NCBI GenBank assembly: GCA_001516125.1
Contig: LOEX01000132.1
Coordinates: forward strand, 1 to 42,015
From: Sphingomonadales bacterium BRH_c42
Lineage (GTDB): Bacteria; Pseudomonadota; Alphaproteobacteria; Sphingomonadales; Sphingomonadaceae
Reading direction: 5' to 3'
DNA length: 42,015 nucleotides
The translations under genes and the position numbers were made by a program. Positions 8,369 through 17,612 of the stretch are shown here, piece after piece. The notes beneath the pieces are model-generated. The model had not been told where the DNA came from. It worked only from the letters and a program-made list of their open reading frames with translations, and ran no database searches. Within the stretch, counting starts at the first letter, position 1, and each line of letters begins with the position of its first letter.

Positions 8369-10501
8369 TCAGGCAGCGCCCAGCAGCATCAGCGCGTCGA
8401 GCGCGACGACGCCTTCACCCTGCGGATAGAGGATCACCGGGTTGAGGTCGATTTCGCGGATATTGTGATTGCCCTCGATGATCCGGCCAACGGTCAGGAC
8501 GAGCTCGGCCAGCGCTTCGACGTCGAGCGGCGGTGAGCCGCGCCAGCCGTGAAACAGCGGCGCCTGCTTGAGCCGCCCGAGCGCGGCGATGACGGCGGCC
8601 TTGTCCATCTCGGGCGTGACGAGTGCCACGTCCTTGAGGATTTCCGCCGTGACCCCGCCGAAACCGGCCAGGACCACGCCGCCCCATTCGGGATCGCGCT
8701 TCGCGCCGACGATCATTTCGACGCCGCGCGCGCCCATTCGTTCGATCAGCACACCGTCGAGGACAATACCGGCGTCGTAGGCGCTGACGCTGCCATGCAT
8801 TACCGACCAGGCGCTGCGCACCGCAGCTGCATCGGCAAGGTTGAGCGCGACGCCTCCTGCATCGCTTTTGTGGCCCAGCGCGGCCGCCTGCGCCTTCATC
8901 GCGACCGGATAGCCGAGCGCTTCGGCGGCTTCGACCGCGCCATCGATCGTCGTCGCAAAGCGCCCATTCGGGAAGGCGATGCCCGCTGGGGCCAGCAACT
9001 GCTTTGCCCGGTATTCGGGAACCATCCCGGCGATCCCGGCCAGGCCCGGAAGTTCGATTGGGTTGCCGCCGCTGCCTTGCCCGCCTTGCGAGGCAGCCGC
9101 GATCAAACGGGCCAACGCGCGCAAGGCGCGCTCAGTGCTGGGGAACCAGGGAACTCCGGCCGCGCGCAGCGCGGCAATCCGATCGGGCGGAATGTCAGCG
9201 CCTTCGTCGAGCCCCGCGAAGACAAGCGGCTTGTCGATCACTCTGCCTTCAAGCGCGGCCATGATCGGCGGAAACTTGATTGCGCAGGTGACGGGATCGG
9301 ACTGGATGATGCCCGCCACAATTGCGCCGACGCGGGGATCGTCAAGCAGGCTTGAAATCGTGCGGGTATAGATCGCCGGCTCGGACAGACCCTGCGCGGT
9401 TAGGTCGAGCGGATTGGATACCGGCACGAAATCGGGCAGGGCCGCGCGTAGCGCAGGTGAATCCGCGTCATGCAGGTCTGCGAGCGGCAGGCCCAGTTCC
9501 TCGGCCAGGTCCAGTGTCAGCGCCTTGAACGCGCCCGATTCCCCCAGCACCGCCGCCGCGCCGCGTGGCAGGGCCGGGGCCCGTAGCGCGATCTCGCTGA
9601 TGTCGCTGAGTTCTTCCAGCGTCTCGGCCATGACCACGCCCGCCTGCTCGACATTTACGCGCATCAGCCCATGGTCGCCGGCCATGGCGCCGGTATGCGT
9701 GGCCGCGCTCTCGCGCGCGGCGCTCGACTTGCCGGGGTGCAGCAGCACGACCAGCTTGCCCGCAGCACGCAACTTGCGCGCCGCCGCCAGGAAGTCCTGC
9801 GGACGCCGGAACTGTTCGACTATCATCGCGATGACGGATGTGTGCGGGTCTTCCGCGAGCCAATCGATGTAGTCCTCGACGCCGCTTGCCGCTTCGTTGC
9901 CCGTGGAGACCGAATAGCTCACGTCGAGGTCGCGCGAGAGCAGCATCGTCGCGAGGACGGCGGCCATGGCCCCACTTTGCGAGACGATGGCAACGCCGCG
10001 CTTGCCGCGTGGGGCGTTGGCCTCGGTCTCCACGAACGTCAGCGGTATGCCGTCGATATAGTTTACGCAGCCGAGGCAGTTGGGGCCTTCGATCACCATC
10101 GCATGCTCGGATGCGATCCGCGCGATTTCGCGCTGCTGGGCCAGCCCTTCCTCGCCGCCTTCGGCAAATCCGGCCGAGAAGATCACGACCGAACCGACCT
10201 TGCGCGCGGCGAGTTGCCGGACCGTATCGACAACCAGCGGTTTGGGCACGGCGAGCACCGCGCAATCGACGCCTTCGGGCAGTTCGGCGGGTGATTTCAG
10301 GCAGGCCAGCCCGGCAATCTCGTCACGGTTCGGATTGATCGGATAGAGCATGCCTGAAAAGCGGTTGCGTTGCAGGTTGGCAAGCAGCGTGCCGCCCAAG
10401 GCCCCCGGCTTGTCCGAAGCGCCGACAATTGCGATCGAACGCGGTTTCAGCAACCGCTCGATCTGAGCGCGGGTAAACGATTTCCTGCCCTGCACCTGCA
10501 T
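8369..10501 (-). CDS. ferA: Feruloyl-CoA synthetase-like acyl-CoA synthetase (NDP-forming)
   Basis: 710 aa; CoA-binding domain (LKPRSIAIVGASDKPGALGGTLLANL), succinyl-CoA ligase-like domain and C-terminal ATP-grasp; downstream of ferB as in Sphingobium ferBA. Confidence 0.85.
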   Translation of the reverse strand: MQVQGRKSFTRAQIERLLKPRSIAIVGASDKPGALGGTLLANLQRNRFSGMLYPINPNRDEIAGLACLKSPAELPEGVDCAVLAVPKPLVVDTVRQLAARKVGSVVIFSAGFAEGGEEGLAQQREIARIASEHAMVIEGPNCLGCVNYIDGIPLTFVETEANAPRGKRGVAIVSQSGAMAAVLATMLLSRDLDVSYSVSTGNEAASGVEDYIDWLAEDPHTSVIAMIVEQFRRPQDFLAAARKLRAAGKLVVLLHPGKSSAARESAATHTGAMAGDHGLMRVNVEQAGVVMAETLEELSDISEIALRAPALPRGAAAVLGESGAFKALTLDLAEELGLPLADLHDADSPALRAALPDFVPVSNPLDLTAQGLSEPAIYTRTISSLLDDPRVGAIVAGIIQSDPVTCAIKFPPIMAALEGRVIDKPLVFAGLDEGADIPPDRIAALRAAGVPWFPSTERALRALARLIAAASQGGQGSGGNPIELPGLAGIAGMVPEYRAKQLLAPAGIAFPNGRFATTIDGAVEAAEALGYPVAMKAQAAALGHKSDAGGVALNLADAAAVRSAWSVMHGSVSAYDAGIVLDGVLIERMGARGVEMIVGAKRDPEWGGVVLAGFGGVTAEILKDVALVTPEMDKAAVIAALGRLKQAPLFHGWRGSPPLDVEALAELVLTVGRIIEGNHNIREIDLNPVILYPQGEGVVALDALMLLGAA

Positions 10502-10543
10502 TCTCCAGCGTTTGGCCCAGCATTCGGCGATCCGGCTGCCGGA

Positions 10544-11404
10544 TCAGTCCTGCTTCAACTTGCTCTTGTCGAAAGCGCCAAGGCCCGGCTTGAACGTCTT
10601 CTGATCGAGGAACTGTTTGGTGGCCTCCTTGCGCGTAGCCCAGCCGCCGAAGTCGTTCAGCGCTTCCTGTGCGCGGATCAGATAATCCTCGGCGTTGTCA
10701 TAAGTCATTTCGCGCACCCGGCGAATGGCCCATTTGGTCGCGCGCAGGGCGTGGCCATCCTTCTTGGCCAGCTTCTGCGCCACTTCGGTGACACGCGCCT
10801 TCAGTTCGCCTGCCGGGACCGATTCGTTGACCAGGCCCTTGGCGGCAGCTTCGGGACCGCTCAGGTTCTCGCCCATCATCGCATGGTACATTGCATCGCG
10901 GAAATTGAGCAATTCGGCAGCCACTTTGGAGGCGCCGCCGCCTGGCAGGATCGCCCAGTTGATCTCCGACAGGCCGAACTGCGCATCGTCGGCGCAGAAG
11001 GCGAGGTCGCAAGCGAACAGCGGGCCATAACCGCCGCCGAAGCACCAGCCATTGACCATCGCGATGGTCGGCTTTTCGTACCAGCGCAGGCGTTCCCACC
11101 AGCCATAGGCTTCACGTTGCGCCTGACGGATCGCGCCCAGGCCCTTGTCCTCGTTCATGCGGAAATATTCGAGCAGGTCCATGCCCGCCGACCAGGCCGC
11201 GCCCTCGCCGGTCAGCACCAGCACGGCGACATCGTCACGGAATTCCAGCTCCTCGATCACCCGCTTCATCTGGCGGTTGAGCTTGGGACTCATGCAGTTC
11301 CGCTTGTCGGGGCGATTGAAATAGACCCAGGCGACCTGATCTTCGATCACATATCGGACAGTCTCTTCTTCCGGGCGGGGATCGGGCTGCGAAGGGGTTA
11401 CCAT
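10544..11404 (-). CDS. ferB: Feruloyl-CoA hydratase/lyase (p-hydroxycinnamoyl-CoA hydratase/lyase)
   Basis: VAWVYFNRPDKRNCMSPKLNRQM...GEGAAWSAGMDLLEYFR...VNGWCFGGGYGPLFACDLAF; crotonase fold with HCHL signature; start MVTPSQ at 11404. Confidence 0.9.
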   Translation of the reverse strand: MVTPSQPDPRPEEETVRYVIEDQVAWVYFNRPDKRNCMSPKLNRQMKRVIEELEFRDDVAVLVLTGEGAAWSAGMDLLEYFRMNEDKGLGAIRQAQREAYGWWERLRWYEKPTIAMVNGWCFGGGYGPLFACDLAFCADDAQFGLSEINWAILPGGGASKVAAELLNFRDAMYHAMMGENLSGPEAAAKGLVNESVPAGELKARVTEVAQKLAKKDGHALRATKWAIRRVREMTYDNAEDYLIRAQEALNDFGGWATRKEATKQFLDQKTFKPGLGAFDKSKLKQD

Positions 11405-11456
11405 GGTGCAAAATCTCCTGATGGGCATTGCGCGCCGCTGCTTTATGCTATGGGCC

Positions 11457-11476
11457 ATAGCAATGATCATTGCTAT
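11457..11476. promoter_or_regulatory. Perfect 20-bp palindrome, probable FerC-type operator
   Basis: ATAGCAATGATCATTGCTAT, self-complementary, in the ferB/marR divergent intergenic region. Confidence 0.8.
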
Positions 11477-11505
11477 ATGCAACAACACTTGATAGGACTT
11501 TCCGC

Positions 11506-11916
11506 ATGAAGGATCCCCTGCTCGAATTTCCGGGATATGCTCTGCGCCGGGCGGCCAACGCCGCCGGGGCGATCCTGTCCGAACGGCTCGGCGAACTGGG
11601 GCTGCGGCAGGCGGATGCCTCCGCGCTTATCCTGCTTGACGCGAACCCCGGCCTGACTTCGAGTCGATTGGGCGCGGCCTTGGGCATTCAACGCGCGAAC
11701 ATGGTACCGTTCCTCAACAGGTTGGAAACCGAGGGGTTTGTCGAACGTGTGCCGATCGACGGACGCACGCAGGGCATCCATCTTACCGACCAGGGCCGGG
11801 CGCGCCTCACCGATGCGCGCCGGGTGATCGAAACGTTCGAAGCGGAACTGATCGCGATGGTGCCGCGCGAACACAGGACGCACCTGCTTCCGGCCTTGCT
11901 GGCGTTGTGGAAGTGA
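11506..11916 (+). CDS. ferC: MarR family transcriptional regulator, FerC-like
   Basis: MKDPLLEFPGYALRRAANAAGAILSERLGELGLRQADASALILLDANPGLTSSRLGAALGIQRANMVPFLNRLETEGFVERVPIDGRTQGIHLTDQG; divergent from ferBA. Confidence 0.75.
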   Translation: MKDPLLEFPGYALRRAANAAGAILSERLGELGLRQADASALILLDANPGLTSSRLGAALGIQRANMVPFLNRLETEGFVERVPIDGRTQGIHLTDQGRARLTDARRVIETFEAELIAMVPREHRTHLLPALLALWK

Positions 11917-11963
11917 CAGGCGCCAGCACAGCACCGGCACCGCGCGAGCAGCAGGCAATCGGG

Positions 11964-12419
11964 CTACGTCAGCTTGCGATCGAGCGGCGAGTGCAACGCC
12001 TTTTCCAATAGCTGCAACAATGTGACGCGTTCCTGTTCGGCCAGGGCCGCGAGCGCAACCTTGTCCGATTCGGCAAGCTTCGCCAGCATCACCGGCAGAT
12101 CGGCCTTGGCCTTGTCCGTCAGGTGCAGCGCATTGGTGCGCAGGTCGCGGCCCGGGCGGCGCTGGACCAGGCCATGTTCTTCGAGGACATTGACGAGCTT
12201 CATCGCGCTCGCGCGGTTGATCGACAGCGCGCGCGCAAGCGCCGATTGCCCGCAGCCCGGATTGGCCGCGATGAGCCCGAGGGCCGTCACTTTCGCGGGC
12301 GAAATCCTGAATTCGTCCAGCGCTTCGCGGGCCGCGTCATTGAGCCGCAAGCTCATCATTCTGGCCTGGTAGCCAATGAGGCCGTCCATCGCGGGATTGG
12401 AGCGCAGAACCTTCTTCAT
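11964..12419 (-). CDS. MarR family transcriptional regulator (MarR2)
   Basis: MKKVLRSNPAMDGLIGYQARMMSLRLNDAAREALDEFRISPAKVTALGLIAANPGCGQSALARALSINRASAMKLVNVLEEHGLVQRRPGRDLRTNALHLT; C-terminal part of ORF 11964..13835, the rest of which is antisense to ALDH. Confidence 0.85.
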   Translation of the reverse strand: MKKVLRSNPAMDGLIGYQARMMSLRLNDAAREALDEFRISPAKVTALGLIAANPGCGQSALARALSINRASAMKLVNVLEEHGLVQRRPGRDLRTNALHLTDKAKADLPVMLAKLAESDKVALAALAEQERVTLLQLLEKALHSPLDRKLT

Positions 12420-12429
12420 CTTGTCAAAT

Positions 12430-12448
12430 AAGTATGCCTGGGATACAT
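12430..12448. promoter_or_regulatory. GTAT-N7-ATAC operator, site A
   Basis: AAGTATGCCTGGGATACAT between MarR2 and ALDH. Confidence 0.6.
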
Positions 12449-12506
12449 TAATTGCAAGCGAAGAAGATTCTGCACGGCGATTCGCTTGCATAAGGGAGAG
12501 AATTGG

Positions 12507-13928
12507 GTGGAACGCGAATTCAAGCTTCTCATAGATGGTGCCCTGGTTGACGGCGCATCGTGCTTCGAAGTGATCAATCCTGCAACCGGCGAAGCGTTTG
12601 CATCGTGCCCCAAGGCAGATGAGGCACTCCTCAATCGGGCGGTGGCAGCAGCCAAGGCGGCGTTTCCGGCCTGGTCGGCGACACCGATCGACCGGCGCGC
12701 GGCGCTGGTCGATATTCTGGCCGACAAGCTCGATGAGCGGGCGGACGAGTTCGCCGCCTTGTTGACCCGCGAACAGGGCAAGCCGTTGCCCCAGGCACAG
12801 TTCGAAGTGATGGCGAGTTCTGGCACCCTGCGCGCTTTCGCCCAGATGCGCCCCGAATCGCGCGTGCTGCGCGACGAGGGCGGCAACCGGGTGTTCGAAC
12901 ATCGCACGCCGCTGGGCGTTGTCGCGGCGATCACGCCGTGGAACTACCCGGTCATTCTGGCGATGAACAAGATCGGCCCGGCATTGGTGGCGGGCAATAC
13001 GGTCGTGCTCAAGCCGGCTCCAACGACGCCGCTGACTTCGCTGCTGTTCGGCGAAATCTGTGCCGAGGTGCTGCCGCCCGGCGTCATCAACGTGATCTGC
13101 GACCAGAACGACCTGGGGCAATTGCTGACCGGCCATCCCGACGTCGCCAAGGTGGCCTTCACCGGCTCGACCGCGACCGGCAAGAAAGTGATGGCTTCGT
13201 CGGCCGGATCGATCAAGCGGGTTACGCTGGAACTCGGCGGCAACGACGCGGCGATCGTGCTCGACGATGTCGAGCCTGCGGTTGCCGCCAGGAAGGTGTT
13301 CGACGGCGCCATGATCAACGCCGGGCAGGTCTGTGTCGCGATCAAGCGCGCATATGTGCCCAGGTCGATGTACGATGACTTCTGCGATGAACTGCAACAG
13401 CTGGCCGGACAGGCAGTGGTTGACGACGGTATGTGCCAAGGGGCCACGATCGGCCCGGTCCAGAACGCCGTCCAGTACGCGAAGGTCAAGGAACTGCTCG
13501 ACGATGCGCGCGAACGCGGAAATGTGATCGCCGGCGGTTCGGCACTCGACCGCCCTGGATACTTCATCGCGCCGACGATTGTGCGGGACATTCCTGATGA
13601 TGCCCGCATCGTGCGCGAGGAACAGTTCGGCCCCGTCCTGCCGGTACTGAGCTACGAAGACACCGACGAGGTGATCGCGCGCGTAAACGATTCCGAATAC
13701 GGCCTGGGCGGGACAATCTGGGGCAATGACGTCGCGCGTGCGACCGAGGTCGCGATGCGGATCGATTCGGGGACCGTCTGGGTGAACCAGCATATGGCGA
13801 TAGACCCTTTCATCCCTTTCCGCGGCGCGAAGCAATCAGGTATGGGCGGCGAGCTGGGGCAGGCCGGTCTGCATGAATATACGCAGGCGCATATCGTCAA
13901 CGCCGTGCCGTTGGAGCCGGTCGCCTGA
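12507..13928 (+). CDS. NAD(P)-dependent aldehyde dehydrogenase (candidate aromatic aldehyde/vanillin dehydrogenase)
   Basis: TPWNYPV, FTGSTATGKKV, VTLELGGNDAAIVLDD, INAGQVCVAIKR, EEQFGPVLPV; GTG start at 12507 chosen for preceding AGGGAGAG; ORF track starts at 12486. Confidence 0.9.
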   Translation: MEREFKLLIDGALVDGASCFEVINPATGEAFASCPKADEALLNRAVAAAKAAFPAWSATPIDRRAALVDILADKLDERADEFAALLTREQGKPLPQAQFEVMASSGTLRAFAQMRPESRVLRDEGGNRVFEHRTPLGVVAAITPWNYPVILAMNKIGPALVAGNTVVLKPAPTTPLTSLLFGEICAEVLPPGVINVICDQNDLGQLLTGHPDVAKVAFTGSTATGKKVMASSAGSIKRVTLELGGNDAAIVLDDVEPAVAARKVFDGAMINAGQVCVAIKRAYVPRSMYDDFCDELQQLAGQAVVDDGMCQGATIGPVQNAVQYAKVKELLDDARERGNVIAGGSALDRPGYFIAPTIVRDIPDDARIVREEQFGPVLPVLSYEDTDEVIARVNDSEYGLGGTIWGNDVARATEVAMRIDSGTVWVNQHMAIDPFIPFRGAKQSGMGGELGQAGLHEYTQAHIVNAVPLEPVA

Positions 13929-13954
13929 GCGCGCCGGTCTTCTTCTCGACACAG

Positions 13955-14842
13955 GTGGTGCCGCCCCAGCGGCGGCGCCAGTACTGGTGCGACGTACTGG
14001 CCGAATCGTTCCCCGGCATGACCACGATGGGCGCCCAGGACCTGCGCGCCGATCTGTCGCGGTGGAAACTCGGGCCGACCGGACTGGCGCGCGCGCGCAG
14101 CAGCCGCACCCGGGTCAGCAGGGTCGCCAATCAGGACGGCCACAACGTCGTGCTTCACCTGCTGCGCAAGGGCCGCCTTTCGCTTGAACACGATCGCCAT
14201 GTTGTGACCGCCGGGATCGGCGATATCGTGATCGCCGACGATTGCAGCCCCTATGCGATCGAGATATCCGACGCCAACGATTGCCTGATCCTGCAGATGC
14301 CAGCCGCGCTGTTTGGCGAGAGTTACCAGGCCGCGAGCTGGCACGGCCGAGTGCTGCGGGCCGGCGATCCAAACGTCGGGTTCTTCGATTACATACTGCG
14401 CGGCCTGTGGGGCCGGCGCGAACAATTTGGCGAGATCGACGACGGCATGGGCGATGTGCTCGCCCAGGCCGCGCTCATCGCCTGCCGTTCGGCAATCAAT
14501 GCGCCGTGCGAGGAGCAGTCTGGCAGCTCGCCGGTGGAATTCGCCCTGCGCCATTTCGACAATCCCGAGCTGGGCACCACGACCATATGCCAGGCCACCG
14601 GGCTATCGCATCGCGCGGTCCAGAAGGCATTCTTGCGCGAAACCGGGCAGACCCCCACCGCCTTTATCACCGAGCGGCGCCTCGAACAGTCCGCGCGGCT
14701 CATTGCGACTGCCGATGCGGCGACGATTACCGAGATCGCGCTCGATGTCGGCTTCAACGATCCGGGATTCTTCAGCCGCTGCTTCCGCCGCCGCTTTGGC
14801 CTCTCTCCGACCGAATGGCGCCAGGGTCGGCGCCCCTCTTAA
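13955..14842 (+). CDS. AraC family transcriptional regulator (exact start uncertain)
   Basis: C-terminal AraC HTH: LGTTTICQATGLSHRAVQKAFLRETGQTPTAFITERRLEQSARLI...ITEIALDVGFNDPGFFSRCFRRRFGLSPTEWR. Confidence 0.88.
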   Translation: MVPPQRRRQYWCDVLAESFPGMTTMGAQDLRADLSRWKLGPTGLARARSSRTRVSRVANQDGHNVVLHLLRKGRLSLEHDRHVVTAGIGDIVIADDCSPYAIEISDANDCLILQMPAALFGESYQAASWHGRVLRAGDPNVGFFDYILRGLWGRREQFGEIDDGMGDVLAQAALIACRSAINAPCEEQSGSSPVEFALRHFDNPELGTTTICQATGLSHRAVQKAFLRETGQTPTAFITERRLEQSARLIATADAATITEIALDVGFNDPGFFSRCFRRRFGLSPTEWRQGRRPS

Positions 14843-14981
14843 GTCACCTGTGCCATATTGCCGTCGCGGTGCGCATGAGTCCTTGTCACAGGTTCGTGCT
14901 GATCCAAGACACCGGCATGCCCCTCCGGTAGAATCTCACTCAAACGCCAGAATGGGTGTGATGGGATAAAGGGGAGTTCAC

Positions 14982-17612
14982 ATGAAAAATTCAGTCGCGA
15001 TTCTGCTGCTTGGTTCGACCATGTTGGCGACGGCTCCGGCCATGGCGCAAGATGTCGGCACCGATCAGGCGGTTGACGCCGAACAGGATACAGCCGGCAT
15101 CGCGGAAATCCTGGTGACCGCGCAAAAGCGCGCCGAAAACGTCCAGGATGTCCCCATCGCGATTTCCGCCTTTACTGCCGAAGCCCTGCAGGAACGCGCA
15201 GTTGGCAGCGTGGCGCAGCTTTCGGCAATCGCGCCCAATGTGAACCTCGATGCGGGCACACCATTCTCCGGATCGCCGTCGGTGCTGTCGGCTTATATTC
15301 GCGGGATCGGTTCGGACGATTTCGCCTTCAACATCGATCCGGGCGTCGGCATCTATCTCGATGGCGTTTATCTTGCGCGGACAGTCGGCGCGAACCAGGA
15401 CCTGATGGATGTCGAGCGGGTCGAGGTGCTCAAGGGCCCGCAAGGCACGCTGTTCGGTCGCAACACCATCGGCGGGGCTATCTCGATCGTCACGCGTGAA
15501 CCGGGCGACGTCTTTGCCGTGCGCGGGGACATCACCACCGGCAGCGGCAATCTGTTCAAGGCGCGCGGATCGGTCGATCTGCCGATCACCGACAGTCTTT
15601 CTTCGATCGTCAGCTTCGGCGTCCAGACGCGCGACGGCTATCTCAAGCGCATTCCCTTTCCCGATCAGCGCGCCAACAATGCACCGTCCTTTACCGCCTT
15701 TTCGGCGGCCGGCTTTGACAGCGCTTCGCGCGAGGGTGTCAACGACAACTGGAACCTGCGTGGCAAGCTCAAATGGGATAACGGCGGCGCGCTGCGTGTG
15801 ACCGTGTCGGGCGACTATTCGCGCGATAAGGGTACAACGGCCAACAAGCTGCTGGGCACGACCGAGTTCGTTCCGGGCAATTTCGCTGGCGACCCTGCGT
15901 TCAACCTTCCGGGCACCGCCTTCGATCCCACCGGCACCACCGGCTTCCTGTTCGCGGGCCTCTACAACTTCTGCATCGGCGCCACCTCGGCGGAAATCGC
16001 GGCGCGCTCTGCCGGTGCATTGTGCGGCGTCGCGGGCACCCAGTTCAATCCGCAATTCCAGCTGCCAAGCTATGCAAGCGTGAATGTCGATGGCAATCCG
16101 GCGAACGATCGCCTGCCGTGGGATAGCCGCTATCTGATCGCCGATCCCGATACCAGCTATGCCAGTGGCAACAGCTATTCGCACCTTGAGACCTGGGGGC
16201 TTGCCGGGGTGGTCGACTTCGACCTGTCCGACAGCATCGCGCTCAAGTCGATCACCGCCTATCGCGAACTGGCCTGGAATGCCGGCCTCGATGCCGACGG
16301 CTCCCCGCTCAATTTCCTCCAGCTCAGCTTCACCATGAACCAGTGGCAGTTGAGCCAGGAATTGCAGCTGCTGGGCAACGCGCTCGACGAGAAACTGAAC
16401 TTCGTGCTGGGTGGCTACTACTTCGAGGAGGCCGGTGACCTACACGATTTCGTGACCTTCGCCGAAGGACTGATCCAGGTTGACGGGCCGAACGATCTCA
16501 AGACCAAGAACTATGCCTTCTTCGGGCAGATCGACTATCGCCCGATTGATCTGGTCAGCTTCACCCTGGGTGGGCGCTACACGGATGAAAAGAAGCGCTT
16601 TGAAGGCGGTCAGCAGGAACTCAATGGTTTCAACTACAAGCTGTTCGGCTGCGCGGATGCCGATGGCAATGTCTTCCCGTTCGGCGATTTCCCGCTGGCA
16701 CCGCCGCAGGCCGCGGGCGGGCCGCCGTGCTTCGCGGCGCTCGGATACCCCGATCCGACCAATCCGGTCAGGGTCTATGTTCCCGGCGTCAACCGCAAGT
16801 CGTTCAGCAATTTCTCGCCAAAGGCGGGCGTGCAGATCCACCCGAACGACGATGTCATGCTCTACGCCAGCTGGTCCAAGGGCTACAAGACCGGTGGCTG
16901 GACCACACGCCTGACCAACCCGCAAGGTGCGGTTGCTCCCGACTTCGACGAAGAGAAGGCCACGACTTGGGAGGCGGGCGTGAAATCGACGCTGCTTGAT
17001 CGCCGCCTTCAGCTCAACGCCGCTGCCTTCACCACCGATTACACCGGGATCCAGCTCAACATCCAGATCGGCACATCGCCGACCATCGCCAACGCCGGTG
17101 ACGCGCAGATCAAGGGCTTCGAACTCGAGGCGATCGCGGCGCCGGTTGACGGGCTGACGATCAACACTGCGCTTGGCTATGTCGATGCCTATTACACGTC
17201 GGTGTCGGCGGCGGCTGCGGTGGTCGGTGGGGTGACCCCCTTCCAGGCGGGCACGCTGGTGGGCGGCGATCTGCCCAAGACGCCGGAGTGGAAGCTGAGT
17301 GTCGCGCCGCGTTACGAGGCGCCTCTGGCCAACGGAGCATCGCTGGTGTTTCTGGGCGACTGGAGCCACACCAGCAGCGCGTGGAACGATACCGGCCGCA
17401 CTTTCTTGTTGCGCCGTCCGGCCAGCGATCAGGTCAACGCCAGCGTCAGCTATCGCGAGCCCGAAGGCCGCTGGTCGCTGACCTTCGGGGGCACCAACCT
17501 GACCAAGGACCGCTATATCACATCGGGCGGCGCCAATGTCGCGGCGGGTGCAATCTTCGGAACCTATAATCGACGGCGCGAATGGTATGCGCGCTTCGGG
17601 TTCGAATTCTGA
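14982..17612 (+). CDS. TonB-dependent receptor
   Basis: Signal peptide; EILVTAQKRAENVQDVPIAISAFTAEALQERAVGSVAQLSAIAPNV plug, VERVEVLKGPQGTLFGRNTIGGAISIVT, terminal WYARFGFEF. Confidence 0.95.
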   Translation: MKNSVAILLLGSTMLATAPAMAQDVGTDQAVDAEQDTAGIAEILVTAQKRAENVQDVPIAISAFTAEALQERAVGSVAQLSAIAPNVNLDAGTPFSGSPSVLSAYIRGIGSDDFAFNIDPGVGIYLDGVYLARTVGANQDLMDVERVEVLKGPQGTLFGRNTIGGAISIVTREPGDVFAVRGDITTGSGNLFKARGSVDLPITDSLSSIVSFGVQTRDGYLKRIPFPDQRANNAPSFTAFSAAGFDSASREGVNDNWNLRGKLKWDNGGALRVTVSGDYSRDKGTTANKLLGTTEFVPGNFAGDPAFNLPGTAFDPTGTTGFLFAGLYNFCIGATSAEIAARSAGALCGVAGTQFNPQFQLPSYASVNVDGNPANDRLPWDSRYLIADPDTSYASGNSYSHLETWGLAGVVDFDLSDSIALKSITAYRELAWNAGLDADGSPLNFLQLSFTMNQWQLSQELQLLGNALDEKLNFVLGGYYFEEAGDLHDFVTFAEGLIQVDGPNDLKTKNYAFFGQIDYRPIDLVSFTLGGRYTDEKKRFEGGQQELNGFNYKLFGCADADGNVFPFGDFPLAPPQAAGGPPCFAALGYPDPTNPVRVYVPGVNRKSFSNFSPKAGVQIHPNDDVMLYASWSKGYKTGGWTTRLTNPQGAVAPDFDEEKATTWEAGVKSTLLDRRLQLNAAAFTTDYTGIQLNIQIGTSPTIANAGDAQIKGFELEAIAAPVDGLTINTALGYVDAYYTSVSAAAAVVGGVTPFQAGTLVGGDLPKTPEWKLSVAPRYEAPLANGASLVFLGDWSHTSSAWNDTGRTFLLRRPASDQVNASVSYREPEGRWSLTFGGTNLTKDRYITSGGANVAAGAIFGTYNRRREWYARFGFEF

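Noticed and set aside
12420-13835. N-terminal two-thirds of minus-strand ORF 11964..13835 (623 aa)
   Set aside because: Antisense to a convincing aldehyde dehydrogenase, with no domain-like sequence; only the C-terminal MarR (11964..12419) is real
14846-14893. ACCTGTG...CACAGGT inverted repeat upstream of TBDR 14982
   Set aside because: Arms only 7 bp with a 34-bp spacer; could be chance, though an AraC site cannot be excluded
14991-16184. 397-aa minus-strand ORF (and 16440..17369)
   Set aside because: Antisense shadow of the TBDR 14982..17612; no recognizable motifs
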